Shown here: piece after piece, positions 33,583 through 43,113 of the stretch
How the letters are laid out: every line of letters begins with the position of its first letter
How positions within the stretch are numbered: position 1 is the stretch's first letter
From: Streptomyces microflavus
GTDB taxonomy: Bacteria; Actinomycetota; Actinomycetes; Streptomycetales; Streptomycetaceae
Length of the DNA: 64,000 nt
Assembly (NCBI RefSeq): GCF_014650075.1
Contig: NZ_BMUG01000018.1
Location: 62,001 to 126,000, forward strand
Reading direction: 5' to 3'
Made by a program: the position numbers and the translations under genes
The notes under the pieces: generated by a model
Database searches by the model: none
The model's input: the letters and a program-made list of their open reading frames with translations, nothing else
What the model was told of the DNA's origin: nothing

Positions 33583-35049
33583 CTATCCCTGGTCTGCTGA
33601 AGTTTCGCGAGTGTCGACCGTATGCCCCGCGTGCTGATTCTTGCCGAGCAGAGTGGCTACGAGCACGCCGCCGAGCACGAGGAGGGCGGCTGTGACGGTG
33701 AGCGCTAACGAGAAGCCTTCCGTCGCGGCATGCTGCGGGGTGGCGGAGTCGGCCAGATTGTCGCTGTGGCGCGCCGCCAGAGTGACCAGAGCAGCCAACC
33801 CCACGGCGCCGCCGACTTGTTGCACGGAGCTCAGGACTGCCGAGCCGAGGCCGGCGTTCTCCCCAGTGGTGCCCGTGAGCGCGGCAATGGTCAGGGCGGG
33901 CAGGCTCAGTCCGCATCCGAGGCTCGTGACGAGCATGCCAGGCAGCACTCCGGATGCGTAGCCGTCGCCCGCTGCCACGTCGGAGAGCAGGAGCAGTCCG
34001 GCTGCGCTGATCAGAAACCCCGTGACGAGCGTCAGACGTACCCCGATCCTGAGTACCGCACGGGAGGAGAGCCACATGCCTGCAAGGATGCCGACGCCGT
34101 AGGGCAGGTAGGCGACACCGGCTGTGAGCGGACTGTAGTCCAGAACAGTCTGCAGGTGCAGCATCAGAAGGAAGGCCATCGCATAGAAGGCGGCCGAGAA
34201 CAGCAGCGCCGTACCGTTGGCGACGGCGCGGATCCGCGACGACAGGAAGTTCAACGGTACGAGGGGCTCGGCGGTACGTGTCTCGACCGCAAGGAACGAG
34301 ACCGCCAGGACGATGGCAAGAACCAGGGGGACGATGGAGGCTGCGTGGCCCAAGCCCGACTCCCCGGTCTGGAGCAGGCCGTAGACCAGGGATATGAGGG
34401 CGCCGGTGCCCAGCACCGCACCAGGTACGTCTATGTGTGCCTGGCGGTGGGCCCGGCTCTCGGCGACCAGGCGGGGGAGCAGTGCGAGGGCGAGCAGGGC
34501 CACTGGCAGGTTGATGAGGAAGATCCAGCGCCAGGACGCGAGGCCGGTCAGCGCACCGGAGATCACCAGGCCCAGCGTGCCGCCCAGACCCGCGATGCCG
34601 CCCCAGACGCCGAAAGCCTTGGCGCGCTCCTCAGGGCCGGGGAACAGGAGTGTGATCAGTGCCAGCGCGGCGGGGCTGGCCATGGCAGCGCCCGCACCCT
34701 GGATGAACCGCCCGGCCACGAGCTGCCAGGGTTCCTGGGCGAGCCCGCAGGCCAGGCTCGCCGCACCGAACAGCGCGACACCGGCCAGGAAGACACGTCG
34801 GCGGCCCAGCAGATCGGCCGCGCGGCCGAACAGCAGCAGCAGTCCGCCGAAGGCGAGGAAATAGGCGTTGACGACCCAGGCCAGACCGGCGGTGCTGAAG
34901 CCGAGATCGCCCTGGATGCTCGGGAGCGCGACGCTCACCACGGTGTCGTCCAGGACGAGCATGAACTGCACGAAGCATAGGACGATCAGCGCGGCGCGAC
35001 GGCGGTTGGTGCCTTGGACCGGAGCCGGCGTCGAGGTCATACCCGACAT
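33583..35049 (-). CDS. MFS drug exporter (DHA2/EmrB-QacA type)
   Basis: A 488-residue, 14-helix exporter. LDDTVVSVALPSIQGDLG matches DHA2 motif D1 and GRAADLLGRRRVFLAG motif A; motif C (GALTGLASWRWIFLINLP) is also clear. It exports hydrophobic compounds using the proton gradient. ATG 35040, three codons in, is an alternative start. It is divergent from an AraC-type regulator, its likely controller. Confidence 0.9.
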   Translation of the reverse strand: MSGMTSTPAPVQGTNRRRAALIVLCFVQFMLVLDDTVVSVALPSIQGDLGFSTAGLAWVVNAYFLAFGGLLLLFGRAADLLGRRRVFLAGVALFGAASLACGLAQEPWQLVAGRFIQGAGAAMASPAALALITLLFPGPEERAKAFGVWGGIAGLGGTLGLVISGALTGLASWRWIFLINLPVALLALALLPRLVAESRAHRQAHIDVPGAVLGTGALISLVYGLLQTGESGLGHAASIVPLVLAIVLAVSFLAVETRTAEPLVPLNFLSSRIRAVANGTALLFSAAFYAMAFLLMLHLQTVLDYSPLTAGVAYLPYGVGILAGMWLSSRAVLRIGVRLTLVTGFLISAAGLLLLSDVAAGDGYASGVLPGMLVTSLGCGLSLPALTIAALTGTTGENAGLGSAVLSSVQQVGGAVGLAALVTLAARHSDNLADSATPQHAATEGFSLALTVTAALLVLGGVLVATLLGKNQHAGHTVDTRETSADQG

Positions 35050-35192
35050 CCAGTCGTCGGCCTGGCCGGCACGTTCGTACAGCGAGGGTGCCCACTGTGG
35101 GGCGGATCAGCGATCTGCATGGGGCGAGGCTATGCACCGGTGGAATTGGCCGCGATGCGCTATGGGGCCAGGTCGTAGCGTATTGAGGACAT

Positions 35193-36050
35193 ATGCTGGG
35201 ACGCATGGATGAAGTTGTCGCGTGCGCGGCGCCCAGGGGGATAGGAGCAATCGTCGTCGGGAGCTTCCCCCTGTCATCGGGGCAGTGGTTCGATGCGCAC
35301 AGCCATCCGCAGCACCAGTTGGCCTGGACCCGACGTGGTGTGCTTGGCGTCGCCGTCGGCGACGCCTACTGGATCCTGCCGCCCACACGGGCGTTGTGGT
35401 TGCCCGCGGGGGTCGTCCACCGGACCGGCGCGACCCGCGACGCGGTCCTGTGCAGCCTCTATCTCGAACCGGACCGCTGCGGCCTGGACTGGGCCGAGCC
35501 CACGCCCGTCGGTATCGACGGGCTGCTGGCCCACCTGATCGCCCACCTTGCCCGCGAGGACCTCGCCGATGACGCGCGACTGCGGGCCGAGGCGGTCGTA
35601 TTGGACCTGCTGCGCCCGCTGCCCACCACACCCATCGACGTGCCGTATCCCGTCGACGACCGCCTACGCGCCGTGGCCGACACACTGCTCGCCGACCCCG
35701 CGGACTCGCGTCGCCTCGATGCGCACGCGCGGGCCGTCGGAGTGAGCCGACGCACTCTGACACGGTTGTTCGTCCACGACACCGGCATGAACTTCGATCG
35801 CTGGCGCACTCATGTGCGACTGCGGGCCGCACTGTCTCTCCTCGCCGAAGGCCAGCCTGTGTCCCGTGTCGCACACACCGTGGGGTACGCGACAGCGAGC
35901 GCCTTCCTGGCCGCGTTCCGGCGAACTGTCGGCACCTCCCCGAGTCGCTATCTCAGCGGCGACGCCCTGTTCGGGGCGTCCGAACCGTCGCGCAGCGATG
36001 AGGAGCACACGGTGGCGAAGGAGGGGCCCGCAGATGCGCGCTTCCGCTGA
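35193..36050 (+). CDS. AraC-family regulator
   Basis: A 285-residue regulator. An N-terminal cupin-like sensor (FDAHSHPQHQLAWTRRG, PPTRALWLPAGVVHR) is followed by two HTH motifs near the C-terminus (RLDAHARAVGVSRRTLTRLF and PVSRVAHTVGYATASAFLAA). ATG 35193 or 35205 may be the start. It faces an MFS exporter across a gap of about 145 bases and probably activates it on binding a drug-like ligand. Confidence 0.9.
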   Translation: MLGRMDEVVACAAPRGIGAIVVGSFPLSSGQWFDAHSHPQHQLAWTRRGVLGVAVGDAYWILPPTRALWLPAGVVHRTGATRDAVLCSLYLEPDRCGLDWAEPTPVGIDGLLAHLIAHLAREDLADDARLRAEAVVLDLLRPLPTTPIDVPYPVDDRLRAVADTLLADPADSRRLDAHARAVGVSRRTLTRLFVHDTGMNFDRWRTHVRLRAALSLLAEGQPVSRVAHTVGYATASAFLAAFRRTVGTSPSRYLSGDALFGASEPSRSDEEHTVAKEGPADARFR

Positions 36051-36080
36051 GCGGGTGCCTTTCGGCTTTGCGAAGCTGGG

Positions 36081-36950
36081 TCAAGAAGTACGTGGCGCCA
36101 GTTCGGAGAAGGTCTTGCCGCCGTCACGCGATTCGTACACGCCCGTCATCGTCGCCGCGAGGATGTGGTTGGCGTTCACCGCGGTCAGGGCCTGAGGCTG
36201 CCCGCCGGGCACGGCCGTGAGCTCCTTCCACGACGTGCCTCCGTCCGCGCTGCTGCTCAGCTTGCCGGAGGTGCTGATGCCGAAGAGAGACTTCTCCGCG
36301 GGCCACGACACAAACGCCTGCATCGGCTTGGCACCCTTGCCGAAGGTCCGCCCGCCATCAGTGCTGGCGACGACGCCCTCCGCCGTGGTGGCCAGCAGCT
36401 TCTCCCCGGAGGGGTTCACCGCGAGGTCGAGGGCCTCCAGCGCGGCCCGGTCGTCCCAGCTCTCAAAGTCGCTGCTGACCCGGATCCGACCTCCCTCGTA
36501 TCCATAGACAGTGCCCTTGGCTGAGTCCAGGGAGTGGAAGTCGGCCTCTCTGGACAGGGACCGGGACGTCCAGGTGCGGCCCGCGTCCTTGGTCTCGATC
36601 AGGCCGAGGTTGCCGGGGCGGCCGCTGCCCGGGCCGCCGTGTCCGCTGGCGACGAAAGTGCCTTTGTCGGTCACAGTGAAGCCCATGAAGTCGTCCATGC
36701 GGTCACCGACGAGCTTCGGCTTCTCTCCCTTGGCCACGGTGTAGAGACCGCTGTGGGTGGCGACGTACACGCGTCCGTCGGCTGGATCGACACCCAGGCC
36801 GTGCACATGGGACAGCGTCCCCGACGCGTCGGATGCGTCTGCTGCCGCATTTGCGTCGGAAGATTCGCCTCCGCAGGCGGCGAGGACCAAGGTGGCGATC
36901 GAGGTGCCAGCGATCGCAAGCAGGGGGCGGACGGTCGGGCAAACGGTCAC
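36081..36950 (-). CDS. F510_1955-like secreted beta-propeller lipoprotein
   Basis: A 289-residue lipoprotein (lipobox LVLAACGG). The body has sialidase-like repeats with Asp-box forms such as TKDAGRTW, STDGGRTF, SADGGTSW and SRDGGKTF, and opens with SHVHGLGVDPADGRVYVATHSGL. This matches a family often called F510_1955 glycosylhydrolase, commonly encoded near DUF305 and copper genes. No enzymatic activity is proven. GTG 36950 has GAGGA upstream. A perfect BlaI-type palindrome lies about 160 bases upstream. Confidence 0.85.
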   Translation of the reverse strand: MTVCPTVRPLLAIAGTSIATLVLAACGGESSDANAAADASDASGTLSHVHGLGVDPADGRVYVATHSGLYTVAKGEKPKLVGDRMDDFMGFTVTDKGTFVASGHGGPGSGRPGNLGLIETKDAGRTWTSRSLSREADFHSLDSAKGTVYGYEGGRIRVSSDFESWDDRAALEALDLAVNPSGEKLLATTAEGVVASTDGGRTFGKGAKPMQAFVSWPAEKSLFGISTSGKLSSSADGGTSWKELTAVPGGQPQALTAVNANHILAATMTGVYESRDGGKTFSELAPRTS

Positions 36951-37107
36951 GGTGATTCCTCGGATGGTACGGGGGGTGGTGCTCAGGGCCTGCTGGCCGC
37001 GGAGAACGGAATGGAATCCAACGGACGGTCTCCCCGTGGGGACGGAGACTCATCATCTGCACCCCGCTTCGCGACCATCAGCGATCGTGACCGAGGTTAC
37101 CGTATCC

Positions 37108-37124
37108 AACTAAACGACTTAGTT
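37108..37124. promoter_or_regulatory. BlaI-type palindrome upstream of F510_1955-like gene
   Basis: AACTAA-ACGAC-TTAGTT is a perfect inverted repeat with six-base arms, the best example of the ACTAA-N5-TTAGT motif in the window. Confidence 0.55.
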
Positions 37125-37585
37125 ACCTAGCAGGCTAGGGTGTGTGCCAAACCGGCCGAGGGAAATCGGCCCGGCGGTGAGGCGGAAGGGAACCGCCGCT
37201 CTCGAGCACTCTGGATAGCAGGAGCTGTCGTGCCATTGCGCAGTATTCGGACCGTGCCACGCCGTCGATCGCCCGGGGAGTGTCTGCCTCGCTCGGTCAG
37301 TGGAGGCAAGTAGTGGCGGGCCTCGGCGGGTCTGTCACCCCGGAGCCTGGGGCCGAGCCGGCGCGCACAGGGAGCTCGGCGCGGCGGAACCTGCGGCAGG
37401 GCCTGTCCTCCGGTGCGCCAACGCCCTGACCCCCGCCCTGTCGGGAAGGCAGCCGCCGGCGCCTGAGCCAGCCTGGCGAGGGCATTAACGGAATCACCAC
37501 AAACTCTTTTCTATCATTACTCGGCAAGAGGCCCTCCGTACGGGCCCAGTCCGCAGCACGCCGCAGTCACAGACGAGGAGAACCA
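37125..37585. other. Gap before VanW gene
   Basis: About 460 bases. An AT-richer patch near 37495-37520 probably holds the VanW-gene promoter, and GAGGAG precedes its start. Nothing else is recognisable; a short open frame at 37300-37488 shows no protein-like features. Confidence 0.5.
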
Positions 37586-39325
37586 GTGAGTCGCCCACCT
37601 CTTCCCGGCCCACCCGCCGACATCACGTCGGCCGGTCGTCGCCGAATAGGCCGCCGCGTCGCGCTCGTCGCGGGAGCGGCGGGTGTGGGCTTCGGCGGGC
37701 TGTATCTGGTGGGGCTGCTCGCCGCCGGCGACACTGTTCCCGCGGGTACCCGGGTGGGCGGCGTGGACATCGGGGGGCTGAGCAGCTCGCAGGCGCGGGA
37801 GAGGCTGGACAGCAGCCTGGGCGGGGCCTGGTCGGAGCCGGTGAAGGTGCGCCTCGGCGACAGTGATAGCACCGTCCGTGTATCCGGCATCTCTCTGGAC
37901 ACTGAGAAGACCGTCGCCCGCGCCGCGCAGGCGGGGTCCGATCCGTTCACCGTGATCGGCCGCCTGTTCACGAGCGGTGACCGCGAGGTCGAGCCGGTGA
38001 TCCGCGTGGACGAGGCGAAGGCCCGCGCATCACTGGCCGAAGAGGCGAAGACGTACGACCGGAAGGCGCGGGAAGGCGCTGTCACCTTCCACGCGGGCGA
38101 GCCGGTGCCTGCGCGGCCGGTCACCGGGCGATCCCTGGACGTGGACGGCGCTGTCGAGGAACTGGCTTCGGGGGTCCCGGACCAGGGGAAGGAGCCGGTG
38201 CGGCTTCCGGTCCGCACGACCGAACCGCGGGTCGGCGCGGCGGCAGTCAACCGCGCGATGAAGGAGTTCGCCACCCCCGCGATGTCGGCGCCAGTCACGC
38301 TCACCGTCGGCGGTCAGGAGATCCAGATCAGCCCGGCGACGCTCGGCAAGCACCTCACCATGAAGCCCGACGGGGACAAGCCGCTGGCCCCAGTGCTGGA
38401 CGGCAAGGGGCTCCTGGCCGATCCAACGGTGGCAAGTCCGCTTGCGCTGGCCACCGACGAGCCGGTCAACGCCCAACTGAGCCTGGATGGCGGCCGAGTA
38501 GCGGTGGCCTCTGACGGCAAGGCCGGACAGGGGGTCACGGCGGCGGCGCTCCAGAAGGCCGTACTGCCGCTGCTGGCCAAGAGTGGGGCAGCCCGCACAG
38601 GGGCGGTGGGCGTCGAGGAGATGGAGCCCAAGCTGACCCGGGACAACGTAGGCCGCCTGGGCATCAAGGAGCAGATGTCGACCTTCACGGTCGATTTCGA
38701 GCCCGCCCCCTACCGCGTCACCAACATCGGCCGTGCCGCAGAGCTGATCAACGGGTCTGTTGTACTGCCCGACGAGACCTGGAGCTTCAACCGCACTGTG
38801 GGCGAGCGGACCGAGGCCAACGGGTTCGTAGAGGGCATCATCATCAACAACGATCAGTTCGAGAAGGCGGCCGGAGGCGGTGTCTCCGCAGTGGCCACCA
38901 CGGTCTTCAACGCCATCTTCTTCGCCGGCGTGAAGCCGGTGGAGTACGGAGCGCACTCGTTCTACATCGAGCGCTATCCGGAGGGCAGGGAGGCGACGGT
39001 AGCCTGGGGCAGCCTCGACCTGAAGTTCCGGAACGACTCCGGCAACGCCATATACATCGACGCGCGCGCCACGGACACCTCCGTCACGATCACCTTCCTC
39101 GGCACCAAGAAGTACGACAAGATCGAATCGGTCAAGGGTCCGCGCACCATCGTGAAGCAACCGGCGAGCCGCGAGGGAGCATCCGGAGAGAAATGCGTGC
39201 CGCAGACTCCGCTCGAAGGCTTCAACGTCGCGGTCGACCGGGTCTTCAAGGACAGTGGCAAAAAGGTCAAGACGGAAACCTTCGAGACGCGATACGTGCC
39301 TCGCGACGAAGTTACCTGCGACTGA
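37586..39325 (+). CDS. VanW-family envelope protein
   Basis: A 579-residue protein. One N-terminal membrane helix (VALVAGAAGVGFGGLYLVG) leads to two YoaR-type peptidoglycan-binding-like domains (about residues 55-160 and 220-340), then the VanW domain with RAAELINGSVVLPDETWSFNR, GGGVSAVATTVFNAIFFAG and HSFYIERYPEGREATVAWG. VanW is associated with glycopeptide resistance clusters; its activity is unknown. GTG 37586 has GAGGAG upstream. The gene belongs with other envelope genes here (SanA-like, M15, NlpC/P60). Confidence 0.92.
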   Translation: MSRPPLPGPPADITSAGRRRIGRRVALVAGAAGVGFGGLYLVGLLAAGDTVPAGTRVGGVDIGGLSSSQARERLDSSLGGAWSEPVKVRLGDSDSTVRVSGISLDTEKTVARAAQAGSDPFTVIGRLFTSGDREVEPVIRVDEAKARASLAEEAKTYDRKAREGAVTFHAGEPVPARPVTGRSLDVDGAVEELASGVPDQGKEPVRLPVRTTEPRVGAAAVNRAMKEFATPAMSAPVTLTVGGQEIQISPATLGKHLTMKPDGDKPLAPVLDGKGLLADPTVASPLALATDEPVNAQLSLDGGRVAVASDGKAGQGVTAAALQKAVLPLLAKSGAARTGAVGVEEMEPKLTRDNVGRLGIKEQMSTFTVDFEPAPYRVTNIGRAAELINGSVVLPDETWSFNRTVGERTEANGFVEGIIINNDQFEKAAGGGVSAVATTVFNAIFFAGVKPVEYGAHSFYIERYPEGREATVAWGSLDLKFRNDSGNAIYIDARATDTSVTITFLGTKKYDKIESVKGPRTIVKQPASREGASGEKCVPQTPLEGFNVAVDRVFKDSGKKVKTETFETRYVPRDEVTCD

Positions 39326-39367
39326 GCGACGTCCCAGCAAGGGACCACCGACCCGTCCCGCCGTTGG

Positions 39368-40039
39368 TCAAACCGGCTTGACGGCCTTCGGCGGAATGCC
39401 CTTACGGCGTGACCGCCGCACGATGGCGAGGCTGAGGACCATCATCGCTACGATGGCAGCGATCGACAACAGAAAAGCCGGCGAAGCGGGGGATGAGGCC
39501 GTGGCTCCGGCGATCACGTAGGCGGCGGTGCCGGGCACCACGCCGAGAGCGGTCGCGGCCGTGAAGGACCACGGGCGCACCCCGGAGAAGGCAGCGGCGA
39601 AGTTGACCCCCTGGAACGGTACGCCGGGCACAGCGCGAAGCAGCAGCACGCTGACGAAACCCTGATCGGTGAGGCGGCGGTCGATAGCGGCGAGGATCTT
39701 CCCCCGCAACAGTGGCTGGAGAGCCTCACGGCCGAGGCTGCGGCCGAGGCCGAAAGCGAGCAGTGCGCCGAGGGTGGTCCCGATCACAGCCAGCGCCAGC
39801 CCTTCGGGGATGCCAAAAACGGCCCCGGCCGCGACGTTGAGCACCGGCTTCGGAAAGAAGGCGAGAGTGCCCAGCGCGAAAACCACGGCGAACGCCGGCC
39901 CTGCCCAGGTCCCGGGCGCCATGGATGTGAAGCCTTGGGTGAGTAGCCGCTCCGGATTCCACGCCAAAAGTGAACAGGCAGCGGCCGCGAGCAGCCCGAT
40001 GAGCAGCGCGAGACGAGCCTTGGGCCGCAGCGTCGGCAT
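39368..40039 (-). CDS. TVP38/TMEM64 (DedA-like) membrane protein
   Basis: A 223-residue polytopic protein. FPKPVLNVAAGAVFGIPEG and LLRAVPGVPFQGVNFAAAFSGV are VTT-domain hallmarks. Members act in lipid or cation handling across membranes; the substrate is unknown. ATG 40039 has AAGGA upstream; the longer frame upstream has no family sequence. It is divergent from the acetyltransferase, with a BlaI-like site between. Confidence 0.85.
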   Translation of the reverse strand: MPTLRPKARLALLIGLLAAAACSLLAWNPERLLTQGFTSMAPGTWAGPAFAVVFALGTLAFFPKPVLNVAAGAVFGIPEGLALAVIGTTLGALLAFGLGRSLGREALQPLLRGKILAAIDRRLTDQGFVSVLLLRAVPGVPFQGVNFAAAFSGVRPWSFTAATALGVVPGTAAYVIAGATASSPASPAFLLSIAAIVAMMVLSLAIVRRSRRKGIPPKAVKPV

Positions 40040-40224
40040 CTCATCTTCCTTGTCCGTTACAGGTCGGTATGAGTGTAGCCGACGAGATCTGAGCCCGTCC
40101 CGAATGCTGCGCATCCACTTGGCCTCGGCGGGCCGATTCTCCTCACGTCGCCGTAGAGCTTCCCCGACAACAACAGTAGGGCCGCTCTTCTGCGCGTTCC
40201 GAAATGTCTCGATCCCAGTGTACT

Positions 40225-40253
40225 GAACTACTAAGTTCCTACGCAGTGTAGTA
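40225..40253. promoter_or_regulatory. Compound BlaI-like site upstream of acetyltransferase
   Basis: Two adjoining palindromes: GAACT-ACTA-AGTTC (40225-40238), which includes ACTAAGT, and CTAC-GCAGT-GTAG (40239-40251), resembling the TACTAC/TGTAGTA core of classical BlaI sites. They lie just before the acetyltransferase start. Confidence 0.45.
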
Positions 40254-40263
40254 ATTTGGCTCC

Positions 40264-41040
40264 GTGGACGCCGACATGCACTCAGCCGCATACCCGAGCC
40301 CTGCCCGAGTTGCCCCGGGCCAGATCCCCGCCGGGCCCTCAAGTCCGGCGGGGAGAGACGACTGCCCTCCGACGAACATCGGCCTTCGCATACGGCCCAT
40401 GGACCCTGACGACCTCCCGTTCGTGGTCGCCGAACATCTGAGGCACTTTCCGGACAGCTTCTTCGCCCGCCTGGGGTCGAAGTTCTTGACTGCGTACAAC
40501 GGGACCTATCTCACCGGTCCGGACGCGCGCGCCTACGTCGCGGAGATGGGTGGGCAGCCGGCGGGCTTCCTTATCGGTGCGACCGACCCGGAGGCGCACC
40601 GCCGTCATGTGCTGCGCCACTACGGGCGCGGACTGCTGTTTCGCGCCCTGGGGAGTCTGTGTCTGCGGCCCCGTCTGGCGCTGTACTTCCTGCGTACTCG
40701 GCTGTTGCGCTACGGCCGCAAGCTGATACGAAACCGAAAGGCCCGGCAGGCTCCCGCCGTCGGTCACTCCGGCGTCATCGCAGTCCTGGACTACATCGTC
40801 GTGGCCGAGCATGCCCGTCGCCGTGGCATAGGGGCTGGGTTGATCGCGCAGTTCGCGGAGGATGCCACCGATGCGGGCCGCACGCGTGTCACTCTCGTCA
40901 CCGCCATTGAGGGTGGGGCAGGACCGTATTACGACCGGCTCGGTTGGGGGCGTCAGGTAGAGATCCGCACGCCCGAGGGTCGCCGCCTCCTCGCGTACAG
41001 CCTTCCGCTGAGCGAGGGGACGACGCCAGACCGGCACTGA
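40264..41040 (+). CDS. GNAT-family N-acetyltransferase
   Basis: A 258-residue protein. The GNAT core is residues 40-245, with the acetyl-CoA loop VVAEHARRRGIGAGLIAQF (R/Q-x-x-G-x-G/A form) and GAGPYYDRLGWG near the end. The acceptor is unknown. GTG 40264 has no clear ribosome-binding site and lies right after the candidate operator, so the message may be leaderless; ATG 40276 is an alternative. It may modify an antibiotic or a cell-wall precursor, given its neighbours, but this is guesswork. Confidence 0.82.
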   Translation: MDADMHSAAYPSPARVAPGQIPAGPSSPAGRDDCPPTNIGLRIRPMDPDDLPFVVAEHLRHFPDSFFARLGSKFLTAYNGTYLTGPDARAYVAEMGGQPAGFLIGATDPEAHRRHVLRHYGRGLLFRALGSLCLRPRLALYFLRTRLLRYGRKLIRNRKARQAPAVGHSGVIAVLDYIVVAEHARRRGIGAGLIAQFAEDATDAGRTRVTLVTAIEGGAGPYYDRLGWGRQVEIRTPEGRRLLAYSLPLSEGTTPDRH

Positions 41041-41140
41041 GGCACCACGTCTGACTGGCAAGACCCGACCAACCAGATCTTCCCGTACGGGACACCCTTG
41101 CCCGGCACGGGTGTTCCGGCAACACTCCAGGAGATTTTGC

Positions 41141-42031
41141 TTGAGCAGCCGTGCACCGGAGCCGGCGCGCATGCGCGACGCGGCCCGCTTCCACCACCCG
41201 AGCAGGGACACCGCACTATCGGCGCGCGCGGGTGGACGGCGGCGGAAGCTCACCCTCGGCAGCCTCGCACTGCTCACTACGACGGCAATTCTGACCGGCG
41301 GCTGCTCGTCCTCGTCGGCCAAGGAGGCCGCCCCGTCAACGCCAGGAGCCGACAGCTCCGATGAAACTTCGGCGCGGCCCCCCACCCCTTCCGGCCCGAC
41401 CCGCACCGCTTCCCCCGCACCGTCCCTGGACGCCACCGTCAAAGAGATCACGGACGCGCAGTGGTCCCGCATGGTAGCGACGGGACTATGGCGCAAGGGC
41501 TGCCCCGACGTCCGCGACCAGCTGCGCCGCGTGGAGATGAACCACATGGGCTTCGACGGCAAGGTGCACCGCGGCGTCCTCGTAGTCAACGCTGATGTGG
41601 CGGCCAGCGCCATCCGCATCTTCACGCAACTGCTCGAGGAGGGCTTCCCCATCCGTCGTATGGAGCCGATGGAGTCCTATGACGGAGACCTGAACGCGAG
41701 CCTGCGCGCAGACAACACCTCCGCATTCAACTGCCGTCGCCCCGAACAGATCAACGCCCCGTTCAGGAAGTCCCCGCACGCCAACGGCCGCGCGATTGAC
41801 ATAAACCCATTCGAGAACCCGTGGAAGGATCTGCGCACCAAGAGCTGGTCGCCGAGTTCCAAGTACGCCGCGCGGACCGAGGGAAGGGGCAAGATCCTCA
41901 AGGGGGGCCTGGTCTGGCGGGCCTTCACGGAGGAGGGCTGGATCTGGCAGAACATCAAGGTGCCCGACTACATGCACTTCGACACCGGGTACCCGTCTGC
42001 GCCCTTCAAGGGACCGTCCGCCACCCCGTAG
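41141..42031 (+). CDS. M15-family D-alanyl-D-alanine carboxypeptidase-like lipoprotein
   Basis: A 296-residue protein. After a signal sequence with lipobox LTGGC comes a Ser/Pro/Thr-rich linker and an M15 (VanY-like) domain: NNTSAF-type ADNTSAFNCRR, SPHANGRAIDINPFENP (the zinc His and Asp) and DYMHFDTG (the last zinc His). It should cut terminal D-Ala from peptidoglycan stems at the cell surface. TTG 41141 is favoured because AGGAG stands 7 bases upstream; ATG 41171 and codons near 41111 are alternatives. It may act with VanW and the hydrolase genes. Confidence 0.85.
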   Translation: MSSRAPEPARMRDAARFHHPSRDTALSARAGGRRRKLTLGSLALLTTTAILTGGCSSSSAKEAAPSTPGADSSDETSARPPTPSGPTRTASPAPSLDATVKEITDAQWSRMVATGLWRKGCPDVRDQLRRVEMNHMGFDGKVHRGVLVVNADVAASAIRIFTQLLEEGFPIRRMEPMESYDGDLNASLRADNTSAFNCRRPEQINAPFRKSPHANGRAIDINPFENPWKDLRTKSWSPSSKYAARTEGRGKILKGGLVWRAFTEEGWIWQNIKVPDYMHFDTGYPSAPFKGPSATP

Positions 42032-42201
42032 GAGGCCGAGGAGTCAGCCCCCGCCGGATGAGTGGGGAGCCCGGTCGGCGGCGTCAAGGCGCGTGCCTCG
42101 GACTTCGCAGACGTCGCCGCCCTGCCGTGAGCTGCGAAGAGGGCCGGGTGGGCCGCAGGATGGCGGAGGCCGGGAAGCGCGAGCTCTCCGCATCCACCGG
42201 G

Positions 42202-43113
42202 CTATGCGCTACATGCGACCAGGAAGGGGAGGGCCGGAGTCAGGCCGGCGGCCAGGAGAATCGTGCTCCGCAACGCGGGGTGGTGCGCGGGAGCGGGGGT
42301 GAGGACCCGGCGAATGCGCACCAGGGCGCCGGATCCACCTGCTGCGAATGCTGCCTTGGGCGCGCTGCCTGCGGCCACCTCGCACAGGGCGACGGCTACA
42401 GCGTCGCCACCGTGGCGGCGTACCGCCCGGTCGTCGGCCAGCATTTCCAGTAGCAGAGCTACCTCGGCGTGGCTCTGCCGCGCGAGTGGGAGGGAGGGGA
42501 AGGCCCTTCCGAATGCCTCCACGGCGGCCAGTACGAGGTGGTGGCGGCCTGTGATGTGGGCACGTTCGTGTGCGAGGACGGCTGCGAGCTGGAGCGGAGA
42601 GAGCGTGTCGAGCACCCCTTGCGTGATCACGATGCGGGGGTCGCGGCCGGGCAGGCAGTAAGCGGCCGGCGCATCATGCTGCAGGACAACGGCTTGGTGC
42701 CGCGGCGCGTAGCGCCCTACGAGATCTACTGCGGCGGCGTGCCGCCGCCGCCATCTACGGCCCCGCAGCAGGGCTCGGCTGTACCAGAAGCCGACCCAGA
42801 GAGCCACAGCGACCGGCGGTATCCAGCCGGCGACAGCGAGCGCGGCTTCTCGTGCTCCAGGAGCGTTCGCTGGTGTCCCCAGCGCCAGGCCGCAGGCGTG
42901 CAGGAGGCCGATCAAGCCGATGTGCACGCGACTATCAGGTGGGACAGCCTGCGCCGCAGCCAGGATCACGGCGGCGATGAAGGAGAGCGAAAGTCCCAGC
43001 CAGACTGCGAGCGCGGGCCCGGGTGATCGATGGGCCCAAAGTGGGCCCCGCAGCATCAGTGGCCCGGCCACGCCCACGGCCGCCGCGTAGGTAAGCAGAG
43101 CTACTGCGGTCAC
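42202..43113 (-). CDS. BlaR1-like M56 membrane metallopeptidase 2
   Basis: A 303-residue protein with the same layout as the peptidase at 29410-30324: N-terminal membrane helices, AVLAHERAHITGRHH (HExxH) and ADDRAVRRHGGDAV, no external sensor domain. The two proteins read as close paralogues. It overlaps the upstream BlaI-like gene by four bases and should release that repressor by proteolysis. Confidence 0.88.
   Translation of the reverse strand: MTAVALLTYAAAVGVAGPLMLRGPLWAHRSPGPALAVWLGLSLSFIAAVILAAAQAVPPDSRVHIGLIGLLHACGLALGTPANAPGAREAALAVAGWIPPVAVALWVGFWYSRALLRGRRWRRRHAAAVDLVGRYAPRHQAVVLQHDAPAAYCLPGRDPRIVITQGVLDTLSPLQLAAVLAHERAHITGRHHLVLAAVEAFGRAFPSLPLARQSHAEVALLLEMLADDRAVRRHGGDAVAVALCEVAAGSAPKAAFAAGGSGALVRIRRVLTPAPAHHPALRSTILLAAGLTPALPFLVACSA

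Noticed and set aside
37300..37488. 62-codon plus-strand frame in the gap before the VanW gene
   Set aside because: No ribosome-binding site, domain or signal; Pro/Ala/Gly/Arg-rich as expected by chance.
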